This document shows positions 1 to 13,500 of a DNA stretch of 64,000 nt, one piece after another; the first letter of the stretch is position 1; every line of letters begins with the position of its first letter. The notes under the pieces are model-generated. The model was not told where the DNA came from. It searched no databases and saw only the letters and a list, made by a program, of their open reading frames with translations. This stretch comes from Oncomelania hupensis (lineage: Eukaryota > Mollusca > Gastropoda > Littorinimorpha > Pomatiopsidae), in NCBI GenBank assembly GCA_036898135.1, contig CM072514.1, forward strand, positions 77,225,942 through 77,289,941. The letters run 5' to 3'. The position numbers were made by a program, and so were the translations under genes.

Positions 1-2043
1 CATTGCAGGGTAAAAACCTTTTATGGGGCAATTATCCTTTAAATTGTGTAAACAGTATTTTTTCCATGAATTATGTAGATTTTTTTTCATTGAATTTATG
101 TTCATAATATTGTATACTATGCCTGCTAGTATTAATCCATTCACGTTTATGCTTATTTATTTATTCCCCGAGACATTTACCAATCATATTTATGCCATTC
201 ATTTACTGAATACAACTGTTAGAATCAGCACTGTAAATGCTTAAGTCAGAGACTGAAAACACCTTGGGCATTCACATTGTCTGAACTAGGGGACTCTTGA
301 GAGCTGGAGGCATTCGTCTGAACACAAGACGTTAATTTCTTTTCCTTTTCTTTTTTTCTTTTTTAAATAAGCCAAGGTAGTTGGCAGAATGCTGAATGGA
401 TAAAAAATGCTCAATACTTTATGTTGAAAATTAAACTTTAGTTTTGAAAAGTGCCATCACTGTGTCAACATGGATATGTGTGTGAGTGAGTGTGTGTATA
501 TGTGTGTGTGTGTGTGGGTGGGTGGGTGTGTGTGTGTGGGTATGTGTGTGTGACGCTTGGGAAATGAAATTCATTTACCCACAATACACTACAAAAGCTT
601 GAGCCTGGCAATGTTATTTTGGGGTGTATAATTTTCTCTCTCGATTTCCGTGACAATACACAAACACACTGTACATATATTCAAGCGCAGAATATTTTAA
701 AAACTTGTACAAGCTATTATGGCAAAAACCGATGATGTCTATTCATTCATATTAGCTAACTGCAAGTGAAACCGAAACAAAATAATTATTGTGATATTAG
801 CGAATATATAATTTATTAGCGAATTTGAAGCAAAACTAAAGCCAAAAATGGGCATCACCAATTAGCAACAAGTACACTAAAATAAAAGTTCCTCTAAGAT
901 GTGCATGCTAATAATGGGCAAGCACTCTCAAAAGTTATATTTTAACATCTCTTCATTTAAAATAATCTCTTTGCAAAAAAAACCCAAACAAACAAAAACA
1001 GATTAGGAACCTGTGCATGGAACATGGGCATGAATATTACAAATCCTTTTTATATTCTCCTCCGCCAAGAAAAATATCAAGAACTTATTAACACCCAAAA
1101 ATACTCTTACAACAAGCTTGGACGTTACTGATGCAATACTGGGCAACATTTAAGATGGCTTATAAAATTTAAAAAAAAAACACAACTGCTGTTTGAATGA
1201 AAACACGAAGACACTTATTCAGCAAGAGGAGTTATGCCAGCACTTACAATTCTGTATTCCTGTAACCACATTCATACGGAGAGGAAGTTGCATTCACCGT
1301 CACACTAACTGGCACCCATAATAGTCAAGAGAATGCGCCATATGCTCAACAATTTTGCAACATGTGTGACCCTGATTTCAGCTTTTGTGATTAGGAGTGA
1401 CATACAAGTTTATCCAAAAATAATCAAGATTCTAGGCTATACTCAACAAATATGGTATCACAGGCATTGTGAACAAACTACCTCCCACTAGTTTTAGTAA
1501 GGTACTCTGATAGCTCCCACACACAAACACAATCATACCAATCAAATAGGCATGGGATTTCAAAAAGGCGAACTGGGACTAGAACAACAGAATAAACACA
1601 AAGTCGCAAATAAAACCGGTGTAATAATATATATATATATAATGAAATCCACTTGTAAAGCAGTATTTTCAAAATTCATGTTGCTGCTGCCCAGAAATAA
1701 TACTGGACCATGTAACAATTATACAACAGTGAGATGTAGCGTGAATGGCCATATACTGGGAGATATATGTGCAATATAAATCCTTGTATTTATTAGTATT
1801 ACTATTACCACTACTATTATAATTATTACTATTATCCTTATTATGCAGAAGTAATATATCTTGGCACTGATTGGTATGGCGTTCTTAATTTGTTGCTGAT
1901 GCTATTCCTCTTCGGCATTCCGCCCTGACATGCATTGATTGATACAACCAATCATACAGAAGGGGAGGTCGATCTTTCCTATCATGCCCTAAATCCCTGG
2001 AAGGATAACATCCAATAAGGATTATATAGCCAAGAGGCTGTAG
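1..2043. other. Spacer downstream of TMEM43, no gene seen
   Basis: AT-rich sequence downstream of the TMEM43 stop codon. No ORF here resembles a known protein. It contains a TG-rich simple repeat at about 474-554 and short ATT runs near 1795-1845. The TMEM43 3' UTR must begin at 2699 and run to lower coordinates, but I cannot fix its end. Confidence 0.5.
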
Positions 2044-2530
2044 TATCAATCAACACTAGTCCCAACTCTTTAGGCCAGACAAGAGACTATCAATCAACAC
2101 TAGTCCCAACTCTTTAGGTCAGACAAGAGACTATCAATCAACACAAGTCCCAACTCTTTAAGCCAGACAAGAAGCTATCAATCAACACTAGTCCCAACTC
2201 TTTAAGCCAGACAAGAAGCTATCAATCAACACTAGTCCCAACTCTGTAGGCCAGACAAGAGACTATCAATCAACACAAGTCCCAACTCTTTAAGCCAGAC
2301 AAGAAGCTATCAATCAACACAAGTCCCAACTCTTTAGGCCAGACAAGAGGCTATCAATCAACCCCAGTCCCAACTCTGTAGGTCAGACAAGAGGCTATCA
2401 ATCAACACTAGTCCCAACTCTTTAGGTCAGACGAGAGGCTATCAATCAACACAAGTCCAAACTCTGTAGGTCAGACAAGAGACTATCAATCAACACCAGT
2501 CCAAACTCTGTAGGTCAGACAAGAGGCTAT
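2044..2530. repeat. 44-bp minisatellite, about 11 copies
   Basis: The unit begins TATCAATCAACACTAGTCCC and ends in GCCAGACAAGAGAC. Successive copies differ mainly at CTAG/CAAG, TTTAGG/TGTAGG/TTTAAG and GAGAC/GAAGC/GAGGC. The array ends about 170 bp beyond the TMEM43 stop, so it probably lies in or just past that gene's 3' UTR. Confidence 0.9.
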
Positions 2531-2699
2531 CCCAATGGATGTTTTTTTGTTTTCAACACTCATACTAATGTAACAGAAACATGAACAAACAAAAAAATAC
2601 AAAAAACAAAAACCAACCAGGGGAAAAAAAAAAAAAAAAAGAACAGCAAATCAAGGGACAGAAGAAGAAGCATGAAAGTCAAAATGTCTTCATCCAATA

Positions 2700-2923
2700 C
2701 TAGACTCTCCTATGCCTAGAACTGTGCGGTGGAGAGAACATGTTGCGCATCTTGCCGAGCACGAACGGCGTTGCAGCCATCACCAGTATGGCGAAGCCCA
2801 GCCACGGGCGGTAGCGGATCCACCCCAGCGCAATGATGGTCAGCGACAGCGAGATGGAAAAACCAAGGTTCATGGTAGCCATCCCCATCGCCACCAGCTC
2901 TCGCACAATAGGAATCCAGTCCA
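2700..2923 (-). CDS. TMEM43: TMEM43 exon 11 (aa 340-413 and stop)
   Basis: Encodes DWIPIVRELV, two hydrophobic helices separated by GWIRYRPW, and a basic tail SSRHRRV followed by TAG at 2702-2700. The exon is distinctly GC-rich against its AT-rich surroundings. Acceptor GTTTCAG. Confidence 0.95.
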
Positions 2924-5670
2924 CTGAAACCAACAAATGAAAATGTTGTTTTGTTTTGTACATTATTTTCAACGATGATTCAGTTGAAGAGTGTATCGAG
3001 CAGGGGGAAAAACCCAACAAGTTGAACAAAATAATTCCTTTTATACTTACCAAATTCTACTTACCTATTTAGAAGTAAACATTCAATCCTCAACCTTCAA
3101 TAGGTACCCCTGTTACATGCGGATCTGCGAAGGATTTTTGCAAATACCAGGAACATATCGAAGAATGAATCTTCCTTCAGTTTTGACACACAGCTTGAAA
3201 CTAAAAATTCAGACCACATCAATCACAACTACAAACGTCGCTTCAAATGAGAAGAATGTTGACAGACTGTACTGACCTAAGGTGGTGACAATACTAGTGA
3301 GGCAACCGAAGGCGATGAACATGAGAAACCATCCCCCAAACCTGACGGCCCAAGTCATCAAGGTGTTCTGCGAGTGAGCTCTGGAGAACATTTCCTGCAC
3401 AGACAATGGTAAGTTGTATCAATCATTCTCACCACAAGTATATCAACTAACAAGTTAGTATCTCTCTTTTATGTCTCTATCGACGTGCGCGTACCACCGG
3501 TTGATTCCCTTTACATGCTTTGAGCTCCATAAAGCGTCATCGGCCTGAAATAACTTTTTAGAAACTTCAAAACCCAGGGGAATTATGGGTAGAGAAATCC
3601 TTTTCTGAAATGACGTCGGCCAAATCCTTCTTTAGTTTCTTTGCTCGAGCAAAGGCAACCTCATAGGTATGGAGCACTTCGTCCATTATAACTCCATCGC
3701 TGATAATACTGCTGACAAGTTTCTGCCTTTGTTCACTACCAGAAATATGCAGTTCCTCTCCCAACTTTTGTTTCATTTCAGCGAGCACATCTTCGCGAGA
3801 ACAGATTTCCCAGAATTCTCTATTCTATTTTTAGGTTTCGGATATCCCCGTTCCAGCTTGTGGCTAAAAGGGACCACCGCACGTCGACTGGGGGCAATAC
3901 GAGATACTAACTTGTTAGTTGATATACTTGTGTTCTCACTAAACCCATGAAAATGTAATACAATACTACACCTCAACACCCAAAGGTTTTATTTAGTGTC
4001 TGTTTCATTGTTCTAAGTAGAGGAAAGTGGAACTCCTTACCTTCAGAAACTGATCCTGTAACACATTATTACACAGTTTTTAACTTCCAGTATTTTGCTG
4101 TCTTCCTTCTTTGCAAGCCGACTTTCCATTTATTTATTTTATTGATGTAATCTTTCTTATATATCGCTTTTTCCAACTCAAGAGTTGCTCAAGGCGCTGG
4201 CCGCTACAGAATCTAGCTCAAGACGCCCGCCGCAGCCGCACCCTTCAACCTTTGGGAACACACTATGACGCTCAGAGGACTGAGCACAATCCTGGGAGAC
4301 CAGGGATTGGGAGAAGGGACCTAGTGCGTGCTGGGTGTACTTGTTTAGCCAGTACTCCTCTGTCTAGGACACGAGCATTGGGATCTTTAAAAGTCCATAG
4401 GATAGAATGCGTGCATGCACAAACCTCAGTTTATATTCTCATCCAAAGAGGTAGGGGTAATTTATTATTTTTTGTTTTAAACTCCAGGCTGTCAATGGGG
4501 TTTGAACCACTGCCCGTACTGGCTGCAGAGTTATCGCCCGACATTCAAGGACACTGAGGCAACTGCGCTCACCTTTTCTACACCTAGCTCGGATTAAACA
4601 GCAGGGCTATACAAACTAGAAGCATTCAACAACCACATTTCTTACACTGATACACACTTCACCCAGATTACTGAGAGAATTCATCTATATTAATGACGCT
4701 ATGAAACAGTTCTTGCTAGACATCCTCTTACCAATGTCTGGGTGCGATAACAATGCCCAGGAAAACTAGTATTGAGCAGTTCTTTGAGGTGGCAAGTGCA
4801 CTATACAACAACAGTAGCTTCACTGAATGACAAGAATTAAGTTAAACCAAGGATTATTTATTTATAACAGATCTTATCTTATGGGAATTGAATCAAAACC
4901 ACAATTAACAGCCTCAGCAGCACAATCTAGTGTCACGAAGTTGATAAATATTTTCATTTGTTTGTACATCACTTGTTTATACAGTAAGGCCCTACTAAGA
5001 ATCATGTTTAGGTACATACTACTCTAGTTCTGTTTCGCAAAGCAAGCCTACCAAACCTGAATATCTTGCCAACTTCTTCGTCTCTCTGTAATGAATATCT
5101 TTCACTCTATGATTAATATTTACCTTTGCGCTGACAGTTCCAATTTGCAGCATCTCCAGTTCATCCCCGGCTTTAGTCTGGTAGCTGTCCAAAAGGTTGC
5201 TGCGCTGCTGAGCTATGATGCTGACCTGAGAGCAACAAAACGTTTGCTTTGAAAGACACTGTAGAGTACCGGAGACGAAAGAAAGAATATGATAAATTGG
5301 TGGGGAATTGGTATTGGGGGGGGGGGGAGAGATGAGGATGGGAGATGATAGAAATGTGTCTTGAGCATTGGCAATGGATTTGGTACCATACAAGTCTTCA
5401 TGATCATCATCCAACAATGGGTGTAACAGACACATTAAACAAACAAAAAAATCCTTACATCAGTTGGTGGTCCAAGTTCTGAATTTCCAGTCACCCCTGC
5501 CGACTCAAACCTGATTCTGAGATCTCCTACCTGCAGAAGATCGTAATAAAATAAAATAAAAAGTAAGAATAAATAACATTAAAAAAATAATACTGTAGCA
5601 GTGGAGGGAGAGGTGGTTGTTAGGGAGAGTGTGGAGGAGGTAGACTCAGGTAGAAGAAGTCTCATTCTCA

Positions 5671-5727
<57 letters not shown>

Positions 5728-6064
5728 CTGAGTGCCAGTCTGTTGATGACCATTGAAAGTCTGTTTTTACTGAAGAACAGCACATTAAGGCAACACAGCA
5801 AAAGGCAGTCAGACCTGCCTACCCCCCAAATTTTTAGGAGTAACGACTTGGGACAAAAAGCGTAACATTTTGAGGGAAAATTATAAAAAGCGTATTCACA
5901 CCGCGATCGATATATCGGTCTTTAAATTCATTATATTTCTACACCAAATAATACTAACAATCTTGCAACATTTGCAATTAATAGTAAATTAAACAGGCAG
6001 CAAGACAAAAAAATAGAAAGCAAACAATGAATTTACCACACAAAAAGTAGATAAACTGTCTGAA

Positions 6065-6138
<74 letters not shown>

Positions 6139-9100
6139 TTTAATGTACATAGTACACTAAAATCAAAAAAAGCATCATTCATTTGTAAAAGAAAAAAAAA
6201 GTTTTCACAACAATGAACTGAAAAAAGTAGATAAACTGTCAGAATTTATTATTATGACTTTCATGTACATGAGTCAGAAAAGCATCATTCAGATGCAAAA
6301 GTAAGTAGTAATATATATATTTTTTTTAAAAAAGTTTTTATATTAAAAATCGTAGTAAGGGCTGAAAATCCTAACAAAATACGCCATACGAAGGTATGGA
6401 AACTCCGATGGTATGGCCACGTCACCAGATCATCAGGCCTTGTAAAGACCATCCTGCAAGGCACAGTGCAAGGAGGTAGAAGAAGAGGGAGACCGAAAAT
6501 GAGGTTGGAGGGCAACATTCGAGAATGGATTGGTTTGACACTGAGTGAAGCCATCAGGGTTGCCGAGGAAAGAGAAAGATGGAGATTAGCTGGTTAAACG
6601 ATCATCTGTGGTGCCCCTACGACCTCTGAGTTACGGGATAGGATAGGATAGGATAGGGTAATCTAATATTTAATGTTAGCATCTACTGGTAGAGAATAAA
6701 ATAAGGCATCAGAAAATATTACATGTAATGTAGTACAGTGTACAATCTTTGCTGTAGTCGTTACTCAAAAGTCTCTTCTTATCATGGGTTAAAAATGAGG
6801 GAAGTTATTCCACATACTACACTTGTTGCTCAGTTTGAAACCGAGGGATGATACCTGTGCAGGCACGGTGTCTTCATCAATGTGATATGCATCGTGCTAT
6901 TCTATGCATCGTGCTCCCCTTTAAAGCTGCTACATAAATCAAAATTAAAACGTATATATTCTGAGAGAATTTAATGCTAAGTCTAATTGTTAGAGAATGT
7001 AATGCAAAGTCTAATGGTTATGTTCTTTAAGGGATCTGGAAAGTATATCTCAAATAATTGCACACAGCTAGTTTAATCATAAAAATAGATACAGTGAGGC
7101 CTACATATCGTATGGTCTGCAATTCTTGTAGCCAACACTGCTGCAATACAATAAAATAAAATGAAATTAAAAAAACTAAACAATACATTTTCACAATATC
7201 AGTCTGACTGATACTGCCATTGCCCACCCTGACTGTGGACAAAAAGGCCAAGGGAGACACACTGCCTCTCGGGACAGCAGAAGCAAAAGTAACAGTAGCT
7301 GACCCGAGGTTTAATTTATCAAACTGATAAGGGCACCAGCTCAAATAACATCTGGCGATCAGGATTCCAGATCAAGGCAAAGAGAGTATTGGTCAATCTC
7401 AGGTTTTCTAAGTAGAACTAAAATTCAAACAGCATTTTTGATTAGCATTTATACCCTTCAAAATGAGGCAATTGTTCCTCCATCACAGTCAAAGAAAAAC
7501 CAAGAAGAAACGCTCATGACTGGCGCAGTCTTACCTGCGGAAAGGACGGGTTGTTGGAACGGAAATAATAACCGGCGTGATACCGCAGGGTGTTGTCACC
7601 AGGTGTGAAAGCAGGTGAAGTCGGGACCTCCTTGTAATCAGTGATCTGGTCAACCAACCCTGTTCCAAATGTTTGGTTTAAATGAACTTCAACAAGCAGC
7701 AAGGCATGATGACAACGCATGATGTAACAACCCACAGCGGCAAATGGATCAAGGGACTGACTGTGGCTGCTCAACCCAAGAGAAGGGGAAACAGAAGGGG
7801 AGGTGGAGAAGGACCCACTCAAGTGTAATGTCTGTATCCACCATTGGCCATATGGCAGACGGGAATAACCATCCCAGGGGAGAAGGGTGGGGACTTAAAT
7901 CAAAACTGAACCCCAATAGCAATCATACTGCTACACACCGACTCAACCAAAGCTTTTTAGTTTTGAGGTTAGGTCAGCCAGGCTAGCTATAAATAGCTTC
8001 CCCGATGCTACCTTTCCTTTCCTTTCACTGGAAGGGCCGGTGCAGGCAAGCTATAAATAGCCCGCAGCCAGCAAAATGTGGAGGCACTAAACAGTGCTGC
8101 TCACATAGGCATTGAGCTGGTGTGACTAAGATGAACAGTGAAAACTTGCCCCTTTAAATCTTGCCTGGGCTATTGGCGTAGCAGGCAAACGTTCCACCAC
8201 TCGGCTACGGCGGTGCGCCAAAAGAAGAAGAAGGTGAAGATGATGATGACGACAATGACAATAATGATGATTACAACAAGACTGCGCAATATTATTTTGA
8301 ATACATAGGCACACCGTGTTAGTTCCAACTTACTTCTAGAAAGAACAAAGGCTCCAACATGCACTGGGTCTGCAGTGATAGTTTCCGTCATCGCTGGCAT
8401 ACGACTGCAAACAGTCATCATTCAACATATAATAAATCTTACATTCAAAGTATGCCATCAACTCATTTTTTTCAAAGGTACATTTATACAAATATTATTC
8501 AATAAGAATGTACTGTTTTTAAAATATACAATAACAATATCCATCTCACTTTTTAGGTCATCCGCAAACATCTCAATGACCAGGCATGAAAAGCCTGTCA
8601 ACCGGTATTAAATGTAATGACAAACGATGTATAATGCCTTCAACGTTGTGGAAGAGTGTTGAATAGAAATAGAATGCTCATATGTCAACGCCGGAAGGAC
8701 ACCATTGGTGAAAGTCTTCTGGGAGAGGATCCGAGTCCTTTCAGCACCTTCCAATGGAACCTACAGATATGGAAACTACGCAACCATGTGTGGCCACTCA
8801 TCTTGCATCATTTTATGAGGAAACATCTTTCCTTTGGACTGAAACGAAGGTTTAGAGCTATTTCTCTGCATGCAGATTTCCTACAACTACTTCTGCACAG
8901 TATTTATTTCATGTTGGCTCAGCCTATGTCTGCAGAAGACCTTCAAATATCACACACTTTGCTCTCAAGCAGTGATCCTATTATATAGAGTGGAGGAAAG
9001 ACTTTGACATTATCTTCAAAGAATAAGGCATTGCGATACGGTCAACTGTCAATGGAAATCTTCATTTTAGCGCACCAAGTAATTAGTTCATTTCTACATA

Positions 9101-10529
9101 CAACACTCATCAACATATTGACAGCTTGCATGCAATCAACAAAGAAGAGAGAGGGTCTATAGTTGATCCTCGCTACAGCAATGAAATAGGTCAATCATAC
9201 CTTAGCTTTTTAAAATGTTTATCTTAAGAGATAAGCTTATGACCTTTCATATCCAGTGTTTGGAAGACTAAAAAAAAAACAAAAAAAGCACAAGTATCTT
9301 GGAAGTTTAATGTAGTCTCACAGCCCACAGACTTTGCAGTTTAGTGTAGTATAATGTCCCTTGTACCCTGGAGTCTAATGTAGTCAAATGTAGTCTTCTG
9401 TCCTATATACTCTGAGGTCTAATGTAGTCTTCTGTCTCATGTATACCATGGAGAATAATGTAATCTTATGTCCCATATATCCTGGAATCTTATATACCCT
9501 GGCGTTTATCAAGGTCTTATGTCCCATATACCCTGGCCTTTAATGAGGTCTTATGTCCCATATTCTGGTGTTTAATGCAATGGTATGTCTCATTTACACA
9601 TAAGTTGTAAAAAATAAAGTAAATAACTACAATAAAAATACAAATCTTACAGTGGATTTTCATGACCAACTGTGCTGTAGAAGGAACTAGTGCTAATCAA
9701 ATCTTCACGCCATTCAGTTGCTGCAAGAGAAAAAAAAACTCAACTATGACATACTGCATTACAAGATAACAAGATCATTGTCCCCATTTTTATACAAGGA
9801 AACTTGACATGTGGGCCACATCACATAAACATGAAACATGACAAGAACAATATCATAGTCAATAAATAAAACATCAGATATAACTAACATCGCCATTCAT
9901 TCACATAAACATTCTCACACACTCCAGCTAATAATTAAGGAAACAAAAAATAATTCAGACAATAGAACATGTACAGTCCAGTGATACAAATAGTATGTCG
10001 CCAAATTAAAGCCTGACAGTTAAATGTAAGACCTGAACAAATGTTAGATGAGACAATTTAATAATTTATGACACTAATTAAAATTAGACATTACATTACA
10101 TGATTATTGCTTTAGGTCCAGTGGACTCTTCCGAGCCAAATCAGGACCGGACAACCCCCGACCCGAATAAAAGATCTGCTGAAACAACCCTAGTTGTAAA
10201 ACTGAACGCTCTCCACCAGCCAGTCACTTTACAATAAAGACATCCCACAAGTCAAGTCAAGTCAAGTCAAATAATTTTATTGCCAAGATAAAACACCAGG
10301 AATATGTCTCAGAATCGAGATAACACGCACGCACACACACACAAACCTACACGCACACACACACACTCACACCCACGCACACATGTAGCAAGCTAACACA
10401 GGCAGTGGGCTACAGAATTACAGTTCAAATGACTATGTTACTATACAACTTTTCTAAAAATTATACGAGCTTTTCCTTAAAACGCATATCTATAATAGGC
10501 CAGAACCCAAAAGCTTTCGCGCACACACG

Positions 10530-10567
<38 letters not shown>

Positions 10568-13500
10568 GTTCGCACACGAGCCAACATACTGCATGCAAGC
10601 ACGACAGACAGAACCACACCCATGAGCCACCGTGAAAACCGTATGCAGAGGTTGAGGTCGAGGGGTCAAGGCCAAAGGTCGCTCTGTCCAGGGCTAGCAG
10701 TACACACAAACACACGCGTAACGCGCTGTAGTTCGATGTAAAACCGAAGAATTTGTTCTGTGCGAGATATAGACTTAAGAAACTGTGAAATTGAAAATAG
10801 AAAGGATTATTTGAAGAGGGAGCGTACTAATAGAGTAATGGAGACTCAGAGAAAGGGTCGCAGGGCAAGAACCAGAAGGTACGTGTTGCATGATCATGTC
10901 TGTCGCTACACACATGCAGAGCCGCCACACAGCACACACTTCATTCCAATATCATAAACATGCACTTAAAAACAGATAGGGCATAATAATTAAAACAGTG
11001 AAATGTACCACACACATTTATAAATTTATAAGCGAATTTATCACAGTGGCTACAAAGTCTAATGGATCTATGTTCTATCATAATAATAAAATAATAAAAT
11101 AAATAGTAAAAGTAAAAATGAGACTACAAGCAGCACAAAAAATAATTTTAAGTGGTTGTTGTGAAACATGGCTAACCTAGCAAAAAATAGCACAACATTG
11201 ATCATATTAGGCATGGTAGTCTTCAAACATTTACATTTTCCACAACTGAAAGTGTGTAAAACTGGACTACTTGTCAGAATATAATATGAAAAGTCAATTA
11301 AAAAGTAGGTTAGCCCATCAGTGGTTGGTATGTTTACATCTGGTGCATGTACACCATGTAACTTAGATTAGAAATTGGGCTCATATCCCCACTAAAATAC
11401 TTGTCTTTCCCCCCACCCCACCCCCCATCCGTTGCAAACACTCATTTACACTCTCCTACACACACATATATACTTCATGCATAATAATACAAGCTTTAAA
11501 AAAGCAAGGAAAATACACAAACACAGACACCCACACATATACACACATACACACACCTTAGCATAGAAGCCTAGGACTGCACATTGCATGTATAAAATAC
11601 TGGCACACAGAATATTTATTTATTATTTAATCACTTTTATATAGCCTAACTCATTAACTTCCCCATATCTCACCACCCACCCACTCTGCCTAGTCAACAA
11701 CAACAACAAATGGAGACAGCATACTAGACAGCATAATATTAGCATTAAATTGTTGGGATAAGAATTTGATGTGAAACTTAAACTGAAAATTAAAAGTTCA
11801 GCTTAGTCATGTAAACTGTAACACACAGTCACAAAGCTTCCTCAGCATGATATGGCAGCGCGTTGAGGTGACTGGACAGGGCACGGACTGCGGAGGGGAA
11901 GAAGCTGTCAGCAAACCGGACCGTTCTGCTTCTAAAGTGCCTCAACCACGCAGGGGACGCTGAGGCTATACTCTAATTTTTCGAACCCCCGTTTACAAAA
12001 ACAAAATAGAATACAAACATTATAAATTATCAACAAAACACATACATATAAAATGCCTATATTGCTAAATAATAACATCATAGGAAGCCCTAGTGACCAC
12101 CTGGCAGAAAGCGTCCAATATTCCCAAGCTGATCCAACAGACCTCACACACAAATAAGGAGTCTTGTCCCGGAAGAGTTTTCAAGAAAAAAGGTAGACGA
12201 CTGGTCTAGCAAAGAAGAAGATAGTATAGCAGATTGATAAAACAGAGCAGGAATGAGAAAGAACAAATGAGAAAGACAGCGACAGTGGGAATTTAAAGCA
12301 CTAAATTTCCAGAAAGTGGGGATACTATTTATACTGAAACCCCCGGCACCCCAACGGGGGAAAAAAAAAATTTGACAAAACGTGAAAGCTTTTATTCAAG
12401 TATACATAACATTACTAGTGTTAAGAAGCAAGAACAACATGCAAGTTGAATTTAACTGTGGAGGAACAGTAGAAATCAAATAACACTTCAAAGCTGCCAA
12501 AGGTAACCATCAAATTAACAACGATGAAAGAATTAAAAATATTTATATCACAGTCAATGTAACACATAAAATACATACACATACATGAATTCTGAGGAAA
12601 AAATAATTATAGAAGTACACAGACTTATTAAGTGACAGACATTTGAGCACAAAACTAGACCAAGCGTTTTTTATACAACAATAAAAAAATAATTGTAAAA
12701 CCTTTCTTTAGTGATCACCCCTACATTCCCTTGATACGCAGGTCTCCAGACCATGGACATCTGAAAATCTACCCCTGTGACAAGTAATGAGTGCATACAA
12801 TAATTACAGGGCAGAAAGCTGACAGCACACAGCTGCCCGGAACTAAAACTACCGTATCTCATGATTACATAACATGAGACATTAGATCTAAGCAGCCCTA
12901 TGATGCCATCACGGCTACATTAAACTAAAACAGAGATCAATTATAGATCTGTAAAAACATATTTACCGTAAGAATATTCCGTTTCTTCCCTAGTCCTGTC
13001 TCCCTCATTGACATCACGCTTGGTCTCGTGCTCTACCCACTGATACATTTCCACTGTTCTCCGAAGTTTGACGGCTTGGATGCTGAGTTGAAAGATTGAG
13101 TCCGTCACTGCCTGAAAATCACACCAATTAGAAGGTAAGTCAAAGAGATGCAACATTGGTGATGAGGATGGTGGTGACAATGGTAATGCTGCTGCTTATG
13201 ATGATAATGCAGATGGTCCACTTGTAACGCACAATATATATATATATGGTCAGAGCGCACGACTTGTGTGAGTGCGTCTTGGGCGACGTGGGTTCGAGTC
13301 CTGACTTCAGCAAACTATTTTGTGATTGCTGGATATTACGGGCCAGCGCCTTGAGAAGCTCTCCAAGCTTGTAAGTGCGCTATATAAGAGAAATCTCTTT
13401 TCTTTTTCTTTTTCGGGGAAAATGAAATCCAGAGCGGTGGACCACAATAAAAAAAATGCACAGAAGTCACATTTAGATGTCGATGGTGACTTTTCTGGAT

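Larger units (their letters stand above)
10089..12360 (-). mobile_element. Unclassified ~570-bp repeat family, copy 1, split by a LINE
   Basis: Two blocks, 12360-11940 and 10250-10089 on the minus strand, together make one copy of the family also found at 17674, 30900, 39949 and 58097. The 5' end has GTTTCAGTATAAATAG and the 3' end ATAATCATGTAATGT. The break, inside CATCCCACGCAGGGG, is filled by the LINE at about 10249-11944. The first block contains an open frame beginning MCVRSVGSAWEYWTLSARW. Confidence 0.8.

Noticed and set aside
2044..2530. Regular 44-bp repeats resembling a CRISPR array
   Set aside because: Head-to-tail repeats with no unique spacers, in eukaryotic DNA; a minisatellite.
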